64,000 bases of DNA from Candidatus Gastranaerophilales bacterium (GTDB lineage: Bacteria > Cyanobacteriota > Vampirovibrionia > Gastranaerophilales > Gastranaerophilaceae), in NCBI GenBank assembly GCA_944323945.1, contig CALUUL010000001.1, positions 1 through 64,000 on the forward strand, given 5' to 3'. Each line of letters begins with the position of its first letter. Within the stretch, counting starts at the first letter, position 1. The notes under the pieces were generated by a model. That model searched no databases and had not been told where the DNA came from. It worked only from the letters and a program-made list of their open reading frames with translations. Both the position numbers and the translations under genes were made by a program. Positions 15,256 through 24,640 of this stretch are shown piece by piece.

Positions 15256-17079
15256 TTATTCATTAACATTATCATCCAGTTTTATTCTTGATAATTTAAC
15301 AATTTCTTCAAAATCACCGTGTCTCAACGATAGTTCTTGGAATGTACCAACATCTATGATTGTACCTTCTTTTACATATGCAATCCTATCACAATTAATA
15401 AGTGTGCTTAACCTATGAGCAATGGCAATAATAGTCTTTTCTCCTTTTAAATGAGATAATATATCAGTAAATTTATTTTCAATTTTTACATCAAGATTTG
15501 CTGTAGCTTCATCAAGAACTATAATTTCAGGATCTCTATAAAGAGCACGAGCAATACCAATTCTTTGCATTTGTCCGCCAGATAAGCCTGAACCATCTTG
15601 TTTTAACTCTATTTCTAAACCGTTTTCTGTTTGTTTTAATTGATCATATAATTGAGCTGTTTTCAAAACCTCATCAACTTTTTCTTTATCAATATCTTTT
15701 CTTTCAATACCCCAAGCAACATTAGCATATATATCACCTTCAACCGTAGAAGTTTTTTGTGGGACATATCCAATTATATTCCTAAACTTTTGAATATTAT
15801 CAGCATTTAAACGTTCATTATCAACATATATTGAACCCTTATAGTCAAGCAACCCCATTAAACAATCAACTAATGTACTTTTACCAGCACCTGACAAACC
15901 AACTATCCCAATAAATTCACCTTTTCTAATTTCTAAATTGATATTTTTGAGAACATCCTCTTTTTTATCATATGAATAATATAGGTTTTCAACAACAATA
16001 TTTTGATTAAAAGGAATCTTTTCTTTTGTATCTTTATTTTTGGAATATTCGTATAAAGAATACTCCTCATATAGTTTAAATAAATCATCAACCTTATTTT
16101 TTGTAAGATTTATATAATTCAAATAAACCTGATTTTTATAAACTTGAGGAACTACTCTATAAATTGCAATAGCAACAACACCAAAAGTAACAAGTATATT
16201 TGTCGGATTTTCACCATATTGAGCAAGAATTCCTAAACACAATATAGTCATTGTAAATATAAAAATTATTTCTATAATATATTGAGGAATTATAGGAATT
16301 ATATTTATTTTTTCATTAAATGGAATCATTTTTTCAGATATATCTGTATACATATTATAAAAATATTTCTGACTACCATTAATTTTAATATCTTTAATAC
16401 AACTCAAACTATTAATAACAGAACTATATGGACCATTTGTAAGATTCATTTTCTTTATCGAAAGCTTATTGCCCCAGTTTTTAACAAATCCGGATTGTAA
16501 TGCTCCAGCCACAGCAAAGAAAAACACAGCTATAATTGTATACAATGGCAACATATAGATTAGTACAATAAAAACTAAGACAATAACAAAACTATTTGAT
16601 ATAAAAGAAATAACTTTTGATACAAAATATTGCATTACATCATCTACATTAAGAGTTATTTTATTTATAATATTGTTATCGCCCTTTTGTATATCTGCTT
16701 CATATGGTGCATAAAGAAAATATTCCAACATTTTTTCTTTAACTTCTAATCCCCATTGACTTATCATCTTACTTTGCCAATATTGAATTAGAATACTGTA
16801 TAAATTCTTTATTATAATTGCCCCTGCAATTAAAGAACCTATAAAAAGAATCATATTATTTACACCATGAACATTAAAATTTTGTTCAACGAATATAGCT
16901 ATCGGGTTATTTACAACTCTGCCAGGATTAACCATTATCATAATAAAAGGAAAGACAAGAACAATACTTAAAAATTCTAAAAGATTTATCATAAAAGATA
17001 AAAACAACATATAGATTAATCTAAATTGATAACCTCTACCAAAATAGTTTAAAAACTTTATAAATTGAGTAATAAACAT
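15256..17079 (-). CDS. ABC exporter with fused membrane and ATPase domains (PglK/MsbA-like)
   Basis: A 607-residue half-transporter. Residues about 15-310 carry six hydrophobic segments of an exporter-type membrane domain. The ATPase follows with Walker A GLSGAGKST, Q-loop VPQKTS, signature LSGGQMQR, Walker B IIVLDEATANLD and the H-loop AHRLST. Two copies would form the transporter. The pattern is closest to the PglK/WlaB lipid-linked oligosaccharide flippases and lipid A exporters, which would suit a cell-surface glycan, but the substrate cannot be read from the sequence. It follows the HEAT-like gene at 17129 by 49 bp and may be co-transcribed with it. Confidence 0.85.
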   Translation of the reverse strand: MFITQFIKFLNYFGRGYQFRLIYMLFLSFMINLLEFLSIVLVFPFIMIMVNPGRVVNNPIAIFVEQNFNVHGVNNMILFIGSLIAGAIIIKNLYSILIQYWQSKMISQWGLEVKEKMLEYFLYAPYEADIQKGDNNIINKITLNVDDVMQYFVSKVISFISNSFVIVLVFIVLIYMLPLYTIIAVFFFAVAGALQSGFVKNWGNKLSIKKMNLTNGPYSSVINSLSCIKDIKINGSQKYFYNMYTDISEKMIPFNEKINIIPIIPQYIIEIIFIFTMTILCLGILAQYGENPTNILVTFGVVAIAIYRVVPQVYKNQVYLNYINLTKNKVDDLFKLYEEYSLYEYSKNKDTKEKIPFNQNIVVENLYYSYDKKEDVLKNINLEIRKGEFIGIVGLSGAGKSTLVDCLMGLLDYKGSIYVDNERLNADNIQKFRNIIGYVPQKTSTVEGDIYANVAWGIERKDIDKEKVDEVLKTAQLYDQLKQTENGLEIELKQDGSGLSGGQMQRIGIARALYRDPEIIVLDEATANLDVKIENKFTDILSHLKGEKTIIAIAHRLSTLINCDRIAYVKEGTIIDVGTFQELSLRHGDFEEIVKLSRIKLDDNVNE

Positions 17080-17128
17080 ACAAAAATCCTCTTAAATACT
17101 CAAGAATTATAACATGATTTTGTTATAT

Positions 17129-17842
17129 TCACATATATCTATGAACATATACATTTTCATCATCTTTTAAAATACTAAGTACATCATCAAATCCAACAAT
17201 AGATTTTGAAAATATCATAGCAGTTTTTGCCGTTTTTTCTCGAATTGTATAATCATTAGATAACGCCGTTACTTTAAGTATCTCTATTAATTTGCTACAA
17301 GGTTTTATTTTAGTAGATATACTAATAATTGCTTCCAAATTCCAATACAAATTAAAATTTTTTTTATTTGATACATAAGAATGATTTTGTTTTATATCAT
17401 CAAGCTGAGAAAGAGTATTATTAATCGCAGCCAAAATAGATTCATATAAATACACAGAATCATCAATATAAGTGATAATCTGAACAACATTACGAGAAAC
17501 AGAAGGATTAATATCTGTTATTGCTTTAACAAATATATCTATCATTTCTTTTTCTTGGAATAAGTTTCTATACATTTCATCTTTAATTAACTCAAGAATT
17601 TTATAAGAAGTTGTTTCTCTTATTGGACCGGAATGATTGATTAAGTTAGATACTAAAATATCTGCTTCAGTCTGAGAATTAAGTCTTTTCAATTCTATCA
17701 AGCACAATTGTTTCTTTAGATCATTTTCAGATAAAAGTTCATTAATTAATTCATCATGAGTAAAAAAGCTTTCACAATAAGAAAAAGCCTGTAATAACAT
17801 TTTTAAATTCTTATCATAATTAATTTCTAAATAGTTCTCCAT
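17129..17842 (-). CDS. HEAT-repeat-like helical protein
   Basis: A 237-residue, all-helical protein with repeating units of about 35-40 residues that resemble HEAT repeats (KKQLCLIELKRLNSQTEADILVSNLINHSGPIRETTSYKILELI, then VFVKAITDINPSVSRNVVQIITYI, then IREKTAKTAMIFSKSI). Such proteins usually act as scaffolds. No signal peptide or catalytic motif is present. The ATG follows an extended -10 element by 7 nt with no ribosome binding site, so a leaderless mRNA is likely. The function is unknown. Confidence 0.65.
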   Translation of the reverse strand: MENYLEINYDKNLKMLLQAFSYCESFFTHDELINELLSENDLKKQLCLIELKRLNSQTEADILVSNLINHSGPIRETTSYKILELIKDEMYRNLFQEKEMIDIFVKAITDINPSVSRNVVQIITYIDDSVYLYESILAAINNTLSQLDDIKQNHSYVSNKKNFNLYWNLEAIISISTKIKPCSKLIEILKVTALSNDYTIREKTAKTAMIFSKSIVGFDDVLSILKDDENVYVHRYM

Positions 17843-17849
17843 AGAAATA

Positions 17850-17858
17850 AATATAGCA
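17850..17858 (-). promoter_or_regulatory. Extended -10 promoter of the HEAT-like gene (leaderless)
   Basis: On the minus strand TGCTATATT is followed by 7 nt and then the ATG at 17842, with no Shine-Dalgarno sequence. Confidence 0.45.
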
Positions 17859-17937
17859 TAATTGGAGGTTAAAAATGAACTTTAATAATTGTAGAGTAGT
17901 TATATAAAATATAAAAAGTGAGAGGCGAAGGAATAAT

Positions 17938-18102
17938 ATGAACGAAATAGTAAATTTTGTAAAAGAAATTTTTATGTTTGATTCTAACGAAAAAATGCTT
18001 GTAGGATTATGTGGTTTTGAACATATGAAAGATAAAACATCAACAACAAAGACAAAACCAAAGAGAAAAAGAGAAATGAGACTTTCAGAATTAATGGAAT
18101 AA
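17938..18102 (+). CDS. 54-residue small basic protein, unknown
   Basis: A short gene starting ATG at 17938, with GAAGGA 6 nt upstream. It encodes MNEIVNFVKEIFMFDSNEKM, a hydrophobic VGLCGF segment, then a Lys/Thr/Arg-rich tail (TKTKPKRKREMRLSELME). The good binding site, the intact frame and a promoter for the next gene immediately after its stop support it being real. No family is recognised. An overlapping minus-strand frame at 17820-18119 is rejected because it has no start signals. Confidence 0.65.
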   Translation: MNEIVNFVKEIFMFDSNEKMLVGLCGFEHMKDKTSTTKTKPKRKREMRLSELME

Positions 18103-18107
18103 TTACT

Positions 18108-18135
18108 TGCTAAGAACAAATGCTTGTCTTATAAT
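18108..18135 (+). promoter_or_regulatory. Promoter of ybaB-recR
   Basis: TTGCTA (18108-18113), a 16-nt spacer and TATAAT (18130-18135). A leader of about 30 nt would include the ACGGAG binding site. Confidence 0.65.
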
Positions 18136-18168
18136 ATTTGCACGGGATTATGTTATACGGAGTTTAAA

Positions 18169-18507
18169 ATGATGAATTTAGCAAATATGATGAAACAAGC
18201 ACAACAAGTGCAAAAAAGATTACAAGATGCTCAAAAAGATTTAGCAGAGACAGAAATTAAAGCTGAAGCAGCTAATGGTGCAGTTACTGTTGTTTGTGAC
18301 GGACATGGAAAATTCAAATCAATTAAAATAACTAAACAAGCTATCAATGCAGAAAATCCGGAATCTGTAGATGATGAATCTGTTGAAATGCTTGAAGACT
18401 TAATCACAACAGCAATGAAACAAGCTACGGCAGATGCACAAAAGAAAATGCAAGATAAAATGAAAGGCATTGTTCCTGCTGGTATCAATATTCCCGGACT
18501 ATTCTAA
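18169..18507 (+). CDS. ybaB: YbaB/EbfC nucleoid-associated protein
   Basis: About 112 residues with the family start (M)MNLANMMKQAQQVQKRLQDAQ, the ALIVG-like core NGAVTVVCDGHGKFKSIKI, and an acidic helix ending in ITTAMKQATADAQKKMQDKM. YbaB forms dimers that bind DNA without strong sequence preference. The ATG at 18169 (or 18172) is chosen over an upstream one at 18124 because ACGGAG lies just before it and the promoter -10 would otherwise overlap the coding start. recR follows 2 bp later, the common ybaB-recR pairing. Confidence 0.93.
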   Translation: MMNLANMMKQAQQVQKRLQDAQKDLAETEIKAEAANGAVTVVCDGHGKFKSIKITKQAINAENPESVDDESVEMLEDLITTAMKQATADAQKKMQDKMKGIVPAGINIPGLF

Positions 18508-18509
18508 AT

Positions 18510-19109
18510 ATGGAATATACAAAACCGTTAGCACAACTTATTGAATTTTTTCAAAAGTTTCCTGGGATTGGTCCAAAATCGGCACAAAGGATGGCTTTTC
18601 ACTTGTTAAAAATGCCATTATCTGAAGTGCAGCGGTTTTCACAAGTATTAGTTGAAGCAAAAGAAAACATTCATTATTGTAGTATTTGTTTTAATATGTC
18701 AGCATCAAATCCTTGTGAAATATGCAGTGATGACAGGCGTGATAAATCAGTAATTTGCGTTGTTGCAGAAACAAAAGACTTAATTGCAATTGAAAAAACA
18801 AGAGAATATAAAGGTTTATATCATGTACTTCAAGGAACACTTTCTCCTTTAGATGGAATAGGAGTTCAAGACATTAGAATTAAAGAACTTCTAACAAGAG
18901 TTACAGATACAGAAATAAATGAAGTAATATTAGCTTTAAGTCCATCAGTAGAAGGTGAAGCTACGAGCATGTATATAACAAAATTACTAAAACCTTTTAA
19001 TATAAAGATTTCAAGAATAGCTTTTGGACTTCCTATAGGTTCAGACTTAGAATATGCAGATGAGATAACACTAGCAAAAGCTATTGAAGGTAGAAGAATT
19101 ATTGATTAA
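18510..19109 (+). CDS. recR: Recombination mediator RecR
   Basis: A 199-residue RecR with all family features: helix-hairpin-helix FPGIGPKSAQRMAFHLL, a zinc finger CSICFNMSASNPCEIC, a TOPRIM domain beginning ICVVAETKDLIAIE, and the closing GLPIGSDLEYADEITL. It works with RecO (encoded here at 49869) to load RecA on single-stranded DNA. It is translated in tandem with ybaB. Confidence 0.97.
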   Translation: MEYTKPLAQLIEFFQKFPGIGPKSAQRMAFHLLKMPLSEVQRFSQVLVEAKENIHYCSICFNMSASNPCEICSDDRRDKSVICVVAETKDLIAIEKTREYKGLYHVLQGTLSPLDGIGVQDIRIKELLTRVTDTEINEVILALSPSVEGEATSMYITKLLKPFNIKISRIAFGLPIGSDLEYADEITLAKAIEGRRIID

Positions 19110-19119
19110 GGAGAAAAAA

Positions 19120-19296
19120 ATGAATCAAATCACTATCAGATCAGATAGAAAAACAGATTATACATTTACTTATAAAGGTGAAGATGTAGTTCTTGAAGCA
19201 GGTAGTGTTATAAGTATTGCAAATGGGCTTCAAGATGTTGTTCTTCCAACTTGCAAAATGAAGATTGCAAATAACTTAATTATTATAAAAGAATAA
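19120..19296 (+). CDS. 58-residue small protein, unknown
   Basis: Starts at ATG 19120, with AAGGAG 7 nt upstream, directly after recR, so it is in the same operon. The sequence is beta-rich (TDYTFTYKGEDVVLEAGSVI, then CKMKIANNLIIIKE) and has no cysteine motif or membrane span. A longer frame beginning at 19084 lies inside recR and is not preferred. No family is recognised. Confidence 0.65.
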   Translation: MNQITIRSDRKTDYTFTYKGEDVVLEAGSVISIANGLQDVVLPTCKMKIANNLIIIKE

Positions 19297-19305
19297 TTAA
19301 GTTAT
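19271..19305. terminator. AT-rich inverted repeat between convergent genes
   Basis: ATAACTTAATTATT (19271-19284) and AATAATTAAGTTAT (19292-19305) form a perfect 14-bp stem overlapping the 3' end of the small gene. It has no strong T run, so it is a weak bidirectional terminator at best. Confidence 0.5.
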
Positions 19306-19308
19306 AAA

Positions 19309-20367
19309 TTAGAAAATTCTTTTTTCTGTCTCAATATCAAAAAATAATAATTTATTAGTATCAATAGATAATCTGACGTTTTTTGCAGTATCAACTTCAG
19401 TCGGTAATACAGCAGAACATAGAGTTTTGTTGGCCTTAAAATATATTATTTTTTCATTACCTAATATCTCAGATATATCTACATTAACATCAAAAGAAAA
19501 GTTTGAATTTAAGATATTAAAGCATTCAGGTCTAATAGCAATAAGCACTCGTTCTTTACCTGAAAGTTTATTTTTTTGTGCTTCGGTTAAATTAAAACTT
19601 GAATTATTAATTTTTATACAAGCGTCTATAATTTCGGAAGGAATAAAATTCATGGATGGCGAGCCTAAAAAACCGCCAACAAATTTATTAACAGGGTTAT
19701 TATAAATTTCAAGCGGAGTACCAATTTGTTGAATAACTCCTTTATCAATAACTGCAATTCTATCCCCCATTGTTAGAGCTTCCGTTTGATCGTGGGTAAC
19801 ATAAATAAAAGTCGTCTGAAGTTTTTCATGCAATTTCTTTATTTCAGCCCTCATTTGGACTCTTAATTTTGCATCTAAATTTGATAAAGGTTCGTCCATT
19901 AAAAATACTTTAGGACTTCGTACAATAGCTCTACCCAAAGCAACTCTTTGTCTTTGACCACCAGATAACTGCCTTGGTTTTCTTTGCAAAAGGTCTGTTA
20001 AATTCAATATTTCTGCAGCTTCTTTCACTTTTATATCAATATCTTTTTTAGGCATTTTTCTCATTTTTAAAGGGAAAGCCATATTTTCATATACACTCAT
20101 ATGCGGGTATAGTGCATAATTCTGAAAAACAAAAGCAATATCTCTTTCTTTTGGATGAACATTATTTACACATTTATCATCAATATAAATTTCACCATTT
20201 GTAATATCTTCAAGTCCGGCTATCATTCTTAACAAAGTAGATTTACCACAACCGGAGGAACCAACCAAAACCAAAAATTCCTTATCTTTAACTTCCAGTG
20301 TTACATTATCAATTATCTTATTTTTATCATATATCTTAGTAACATTTTTTAATTCAACTTGAGCCAT
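19309..20367 (-). CDS. ABC transporter ATPase, MalK/UgpC (MsmX) family
   Basis: A 352-residue importer ATPase of the carbohydrate uptake type-1 family: Walker A GSSGCGKST, Q-loop FQNYALYPHMSV, signature LSGGQRQRVALGRA, Walker B VFLMDEPLSNLD, H-loop THDQTEA, then a C-terminal TOBE-like regulatory domain (about 245-350). These usually energise sugar or glycerol-3-phosphate importers. No permease or binding protein is nearby, so it may be a shared ATPase like MsmX. Its start is 1 bp after the stop codon of the pseudo-kinase gene. Confidence 0.9.
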   Translation of the reverse strand: MAQVELKNVTKIYDKNKIIDNVTLEVKDKEFLVLVGSSGCGKSTLLRMIAGLEDITNGEIYIDDKCVNNVHPKERDIAFVFQNYALYPHMSVYENMAFPLKMRKMPKKDIDIKVKEAAEILNLTDLLQRKPRQLSGGQRQRVALGRAIVRSPKVFLMDEPLSNLDAKLRVQMRAEIKKLHEKLQTTFIYVTHDQTEALTMGDRIAVIDKGVIQQIGTPLEIYNNPVNKFVGGFLGSPSMNFIPSEIIDACIKINNSSFNLTEAQKNKLSGKERVLIAIRPECFNILNSNFSFDVNVDISEILGNEKIIYFKANKTLCSAVLPTEVDTAKNVRLSIDTNKLLFFDIETEKRIF

Positions 20368-20368
20368 A

Positions 20369-21520
20369 TTAAGCCTGAATCTCTTCTACAATTGTTTTTT
20401 CAATAGGAACTATAAATACAAATGAAACTTGATTTGCATATTGATTGTTAATCCAAATTTCTCCTTTTAATTTACTGATATATTTTTTTGTACTACCCAA
20501 AAGAAGACTCTGTAGTAAATATTTCTTTGAATTTTTTTCAACTTGTACATAAGGATCAAAAATATCTTCATTATTATATAGAGTAGCATCTAACCCCTTA
20601 CAAGCGACTTCAAACATAAGATAAGATTTTTCATTAATATTACTACTAACTTCAAAGCCTTTTGCCAACAAAAATTCAGGAATCGGATTTGACATATTTA
20701 TGCTTATAGCACCAGTTTCAATTAATTCTATCGCATTTGAAAGTAAATTAGACATTACTGTTTTTAATACATTTTTATCCGAATAACAATTCTGTTTTAC
20801 CAAATCAGAAGTATTAACAGTAATTCTTATATCTTTATTTTTAAGCTTTACATTTAATTCATTAGTAACTATAGATAGAAGAGCTGCCACATCAAAATTA
20901 TTATAATCAAACTTATAGATATCAGCTTCAACTTGTGATAATTCAATGAGTTTTTCAAGAAATAACAACAGTTCTGATGAATTAGAATTCATTATTTGTA
21001 AATATTTTGTTTGTTTTTCATTTATTTCTCCGCTAAGCCCTTCAAGCATTGCTTGAGAAAATCCGACAACAGAATGAAGTGGAGAACATAAATAATTAGA
21101 CATTTTTGTCAAAAGAACATTTTTTGTATGATTCAAAATTTTCTGTTCCTGACGTTCCGTAATAAGTTGATCTAACAATGAGTGATCTTGTGTATTATCA
21201 ATGATTGTGAGAATGTATCGTTTCTTTTTTCCTGAAGAAACATCTGTAACTTTAACATCTGTAATTTTTGTATTTTGTTCTTCTGAAACGATTTTAAGAA
21301 TTTGTTTAATTTCTTCATCTTTGTTTGAGATGATATTGTCAGAGTTGATGATAAAGTATTCATTGATATTTTTACCTCTTAATTTATTAGTTTCAAAAAG
21401 TTTGAATGCACTTTTATTTGCATAGTGAATTTTACCTGTTTCATCAATAACTAAAACTGCTTCAGGCAAATATGTAAGAACGTTATACTGTTTACCAAGC
21501 AATAAACTAAAAATATTCAT
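20369..21520 (-). CDS. PAS-domain pseudo-histidine kinase
   Basis: A 383-residue protein with a PAS-like domain (about 15-65, YLPEAVLVIDETGKIHYANK), then a HisKA-like helix pair and a HATPase-like region. The expected phospho-acceptor motif (S-H-E-L-R-T-P-L) reads SNYLCSPLHS, so residue 142 is Asn instead of His. The N box is recognisable (NLLSNAIEL), but the G1 box is missing and G2 reads SLLLGSTKKYISKLKGEIW instead of GLGLxIxKxIV. It is therefore unlikely to phosphorylate itself and may be a sensor or scaffold. AAGGGAA precedes the ATG. It is transcribed with the MalK-like ATPase, which suggests but does not prove a link to uptake. Confidence 0.75.
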   Translation of the reverse strand: MNIFSLLLGKQYNVLTYLPEAVLVIDETGKIHYANKSAFKLFETNKLRGKNINEYFIINSDNIISNKDEEIKQILKIVSEEQNTKITDVKVTDVSSGKKKRYILTIIDNTQDHSLLDQLITERQEQKILNHTKNVLLTKMSNYLCSPLHSVVGFSQAMLEGLSGEINEKQTKYLQIMNSNSSELLLFLEKLIELSQVEADIYKFDYNNFDVAALLSIVTNELNVKLKNKDIRITVNTSDLVKQNCYSDKNVLKTVMSNLLSNAIELIETGAISINMSNPIPEFLLAKGFEVSSNINEKSYLMFEVACKGLDATLYNNEDIFDPYVQVEKNSKKYLLQSLLLGSTKKYISKLKGEIWINNQYANQVSFVFIVPIEKTIVEEIQA

Positions 21521-21624
21521 GTAAAATTCCCTTATAATAATGTACTCTGATAATCTACAAGGACTATTTTAGCATATTATAAGGGATTTGAACAAGGATT
21601 AATTAACAAACGTTTTATATAAAA

Positions 21625-22557
21625 TCAATTGAGATAATCTTTTAAATGTTTAATATTCTCAATAGCTCGTAATTTTCTTAATGCAATACATTCTATCTGC
21701 CTAATTCTTTCCTTAGAGAAACCCATATTTTTTCCCAGCTCTTCTAAAGTTTTAGGTTTATTTCCGTCAAGCCCAAATCTACCAATTATAATTTTTCTTT
21801 CTTTTGGTGTTAAATTATTAAGTACTTTATCAATATAAATTCTAAGCATATTACTTTGAGTATTAATCTCAGGTGATAAATAATTATCATCCGAAATATA
21901 ATCTTCTAAAGAAAGATTTTCAGCAATTGGAGTATCCAAACTAACAGGTTCTAATTTTATGGTATTAAGAGCCATTTCAACTTGTTTAACAGGCATTCTT
22001 AATTTATTTGCGATTTCTTCAACAGATGGTTCTCTTCCAAGATTATAACTTAATTCAAATATTCCTTTTTTCACAAGTCTTATTTTATCTATCATATGCA
22101 CGGGAATTCTTATTACTTTTGAGTTATTTGCAATGGCTCTAACTATTGTTTGACGAATCCACCAAGTAGCATAAGTTGAAAATTTAAAACCTTTAGAATA
22201 ATCAAAACGATTGGCTGCTTTAATAAGACCTAAGGACCCTTCTTGGACTAAATCCATAAATAATACGCCTTGTCCTGTATATTTCTTAGCGATACTGACA
22301 ACTAACCTTAAATTTGCTTGAACAAGTTTTTTCTTTGCAATTAAAGAGGTATGCTCATCCCCTTCCATTATAATTTTCCCCAACTCTTGTTCTTCCCCTC
22401 TCTTCAAAAGCCTTGTCTTACCAATATCTTTTAAATACATTTGCAAAATATCATCTTTATGAACAATACTATTAAATGAAGCTACTTCTTCTTGTTCATC
22501 TTCTATGTTAAGATAAGTATCCTCACAACATAAATCTTCAAGGTATTGAATACTCAT
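21625..22557 (-). CDS. Sigma-70 family RNA polymerase sigma factor (group 1/2)
   Basis: About 310 residues with region 1.2 ([16 protein letters not shown]), region 2 ([37 protein letters not shown]), region 3 and region 4 ([15 protein letters not shown], then a helix-turn-helix with [10 protein letters not shown]). The [11 protein letters not shown] start is typical of cyanobacterial and other primary or group 2 sigma factors. It lacks a long region 1.1. I place the start at ATG 22557 with GAGAGG 9 nt upstream; a GTG at 22581 would add eight residues. Whether it is the primary factor cannot be told without the rest of the genome. Confidence 0.9.
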   Translation of the reverse strand: MSIQYLEDLCCEDTYLNIEDEQEEVASFNSIVHKDDILQMYLKDIGKTRLLKRGEEQELGKIIMEGDEHTSLIAKKKLVQANLRLVVSIAKKYTGQGVLFMDLVQEGSLGLIKAANRFDYSKGFKFSTYATWWIRQTIVRAIANNSKVIRIPVHMIDKIRLVKKGIFELSYNLGREPSVEEIANKLRMPVKQVEMALNTIKLEPVSLDTPIAENLSLEDYISDDNYLSPEINTQSNMLRIYIDKVLNNLTPKERKIIIGRFGLDGNKPKTLEELGKNMGFSKERIRQIECIALRKLRAIENIKHLKDYLN

Positions 22558-22624
22558 ATAATAAACCCTCTCACTTCTCACTTAATTATTTTTGACGGAA
22601 GATTTATTTATGAGTTCCACAAAA

Positions 22625-23197
22625 TCAAAAAAAGTCTATTAATCTTTTAGCTTCACCAAAATCAATATTAAGTTCTTTAGCCAAAGGTAAATTCATTATT
22701 ACTTTATTACTTAAACGAAATATTTTAGGTAAAATTTTAAATCCACCTTTTAAAACTAAATCCATCGATAAATGTTTTTTATCTTTATCATATATCTGAG
22801 AAAAATTCAGACCGTTTACCGCACACGATGGATATGCAGGATTTCCTTTTGCATCTTCGGTCAACACTCCAAAAGTCCTGCAAACGAAAGGACGATGATT
22901 ATATATACTGCAACTTTTATCTACCAAAAAAGGACAGCAATATAATTCTTTTTTCTCGCTTTTTATTTTTTCTATATTTTTATCAATTTGTAATCTGGTT
23001 GTTTCATCAAGCTTATCATAAGCAATTTTTATATATTTAAACTCTAATTCTGACAAAGGATAGTCACCATTTTCACAGCATAAAGAACAACCTTTTTTAC
23101 AAAAGATATATTCTTTTTGATAATCAAAAATTTTCTTTAAATCTGAATCTACACTTTCAAGAAATTTTTCAAAATTTTCGAAATTATCATATTGCAT
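22625..23197 (-). CDS. YkgJ-type cysteine-cluster protein
   Basis: A UPF0153/YkgJ-like protein with the conserved Cys pattern: C-x3-C-x2-CC at KKGCSLCC, then CPFL, CSIYNHRPFVCRTFG and a final YPSC. These eight or so Cys probably bind zinc or an iron-sulfur cluster. The start is uncertain. A frame from 23266 adds a hydrophobic 23-residue N-terminus, which is more likely read-through of the divergent promoter region than a real membrane anchor. The ATG at 23197 starts where homology begins, though its AAGGAG is 16 nt upstream. It is divergent from murF. Confidence 0.75.
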   Translation of the reverse strand: MQYDNFENFEKFLESVDSDLKKIFDYQKEYIFCKKGCSLCCENGDYPLSELEFKYIKIAYDKLDETTRLQIDKNIEKIKSEKKELYCCPFLVDKSCSIYNHRPFVCRTFGVLTEDAKGNPAYPSCAVNGLNFSQIYDKDKKHLSMDLVLKGGFKILPKIFRLSNKVIMNLPLAKELNIDFGEAKRLIDFF

Positions 23198-23318
23198 ACA
23201 ATTAAGATTTAAACTCCTTACAATGAGAATAACATATAAAATGAAAACAGTCATTTTATTTAACAATTGAGTTCAAACATATGTTTTATGGTAAAATTAT
23301 TGAAGAATTGGGGATAAT

Positions 23319-24638
23319 ATGAAACTTGATTTTGGTGAGATATTAAAGGCTACAAATGCTGAAATTATAAAGAGTGAAGACAGTAATAATTTATTTGAAT
23401 TTTCAACTGATACAAGAACAATAAAAGCAGGAGATATATATATTCCGTTAAAGGGTGAATCATTTGACGGTTCTAATTTTATAGAAAAAGCAATAGACTC
23501 CGGTGCAAAAGGATATTTCACATCAGATAAAACGAAAATATTCAACAAAGCTGATTTAATTCTTTATGTAGAAGACACAAAAGAAGCATATCTTCAACTT
23601 GCAAATTTTTATAAAAACAAAATCAAACCATATACAATCGCAGTAACAGGCAGCAGCGGAAAAACAACAGTAAAAGAGATGATGTACAGTGTTTTTAAGA
23701 ATGCAGGAAAAACAATAAAATCTATTTTAAATCACAATAACGAAATAGGTTTATGCCAAACATTATCTTCATTAGAAAATGATACAAAATATCTTATAGT
23801 AGAAATGGGAATGCGTGGACTTGGCGAAATAGAACTTTTATCAAAATATGCTCAGCCAGATATTGCAGTTATTGTAAATGTCGGAAGTGCACATATTGGT
23901 AGACTTGGTTCATTATTAAATATTGCAAAAGCAAAGTTTGAGATTGCTAAATATTTAAATCCAAAAGGAATACTAATTTCACATAGAAATGAACTTATAG
24001 AACAAATAAACGATAAAACACATCAAACTGTTTATTTTAGTTTAGAAGATAAAAATTTAGAAATAAAAGAAATGACATCAAAAAGCTGTCGATTTGATTA
24101 CAAAAATCAAGAGTACAAACTCAATGTTGGTGGTGAACATAATATACAAAACGCTCTAAGTGTAATTGAAGCAGGGCTATTTGCAGGGTTAACATCAGAT
24201 ATTATAGCCAAAGGCTTGGAGGAATTTGCACCGATTGAAAAAAGATGGGATATAAAAGAAGTTAAAGGCTTTAAAATTATTAATGATAGTTACAATTCAA
24301 ATCCGGAATCTGTTAAAGCCGCACTAAAAACATTTTTATTATACACAGAATCACCCAAATCAGTAGTTTTAGGTGATATGGGTGAATTAGGATTAAACGA
24401 GGAAGAATACCATAGTGAAACAGGTAAATTTTTAGAACAATTTGAATGCGATTATGTCCTAACAATAGGCGAACTTGCAAAACATATAAACCCTATAAAT
24501 AAAAAAACATTTCACTTTGATAATAAAATAGATCTGGTTGCTTTTATCAAAAAAAATCTACCGTCTGGTTCAAACATTTTATTAAAAGCATCACGATTTA
24601 TGAAATTTGAAGAAATAATTGAGGAGCTCGATAAATAA
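23319..24638 (+). CDS. murF: UDP-MurNAc-tripeptide:D-Ala-D-Ala ligase
   Basis: Adds D-Ala-D-Ala to UDP-MurNAc-tripeptide, the last cytoplasmic step of the pentapeptide. The 439-residue protein has the Mur ligase ATP site VTGSSGKTTVKEMM (about residue 108), the central RW-type motif (EKRWDIKEV) and NDSYNSNPESVKAAL, typical of MurF. GGGGA precedes the ATG. It heads a tight run of murF-mraY-murD-ftsW-murG-folC on the plus strand. Confidence 0.95.
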   Translation: MKLDFGEILKATNAEIIKSEDSNNLFEFSTDTRTIKAGDIYIPLKGESFDGSNFIEKAIDSGAKGYFTSDKTKIFNKADLILYVEDTKEAYLQLANFYKNKIKPYTIAVTGSSGKTTVKEMMYSVFKNAGKTIKSILNHNNEIGLCQTLSSLENDTKYLIVEMGMRGLGEIELLSKYAQPDIAVIVNVGSAHIGRLGSLLNIAKAKFEIAKYLNPKGILISHRNELIEQINDKTHQTVYFSLEDKNLEIKEMTSKSCRFDYKNQEYKLNVGGEHNIQNALSVIEAGLFAGLTSDIIAKGLEEFAPIEKRWDIKEVKGFKIINDSYNSNPESVKAALKTFLLYTESPKSVVLGDMGELGLNEEEYHSETGKFLEQFECDYVLTIGELAKHINPINKKTFHFDNKIDLVAFIKKNLPSGSNILLKASRFMKFEEIIEELDK

Positions 24639-24640
24639 TC

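Noticed and set aside
17820..18119. 99-residue minus-strand frame between the HEAT-like gene and ybaB
   Set aside because: It overlaps the real 54-residue plus-strand gene and the ybaB promoter, lacks a ribosome binding site, and has the hydrophobic bias of an antisense shadow.
23198..23266. Hydrophobic N-terminal extension of the YkgJ-type protein as a membrane anchor
   Set aside because: The extension lies in the divergent promoter region with murF, and family members start near the ATG at 23197.
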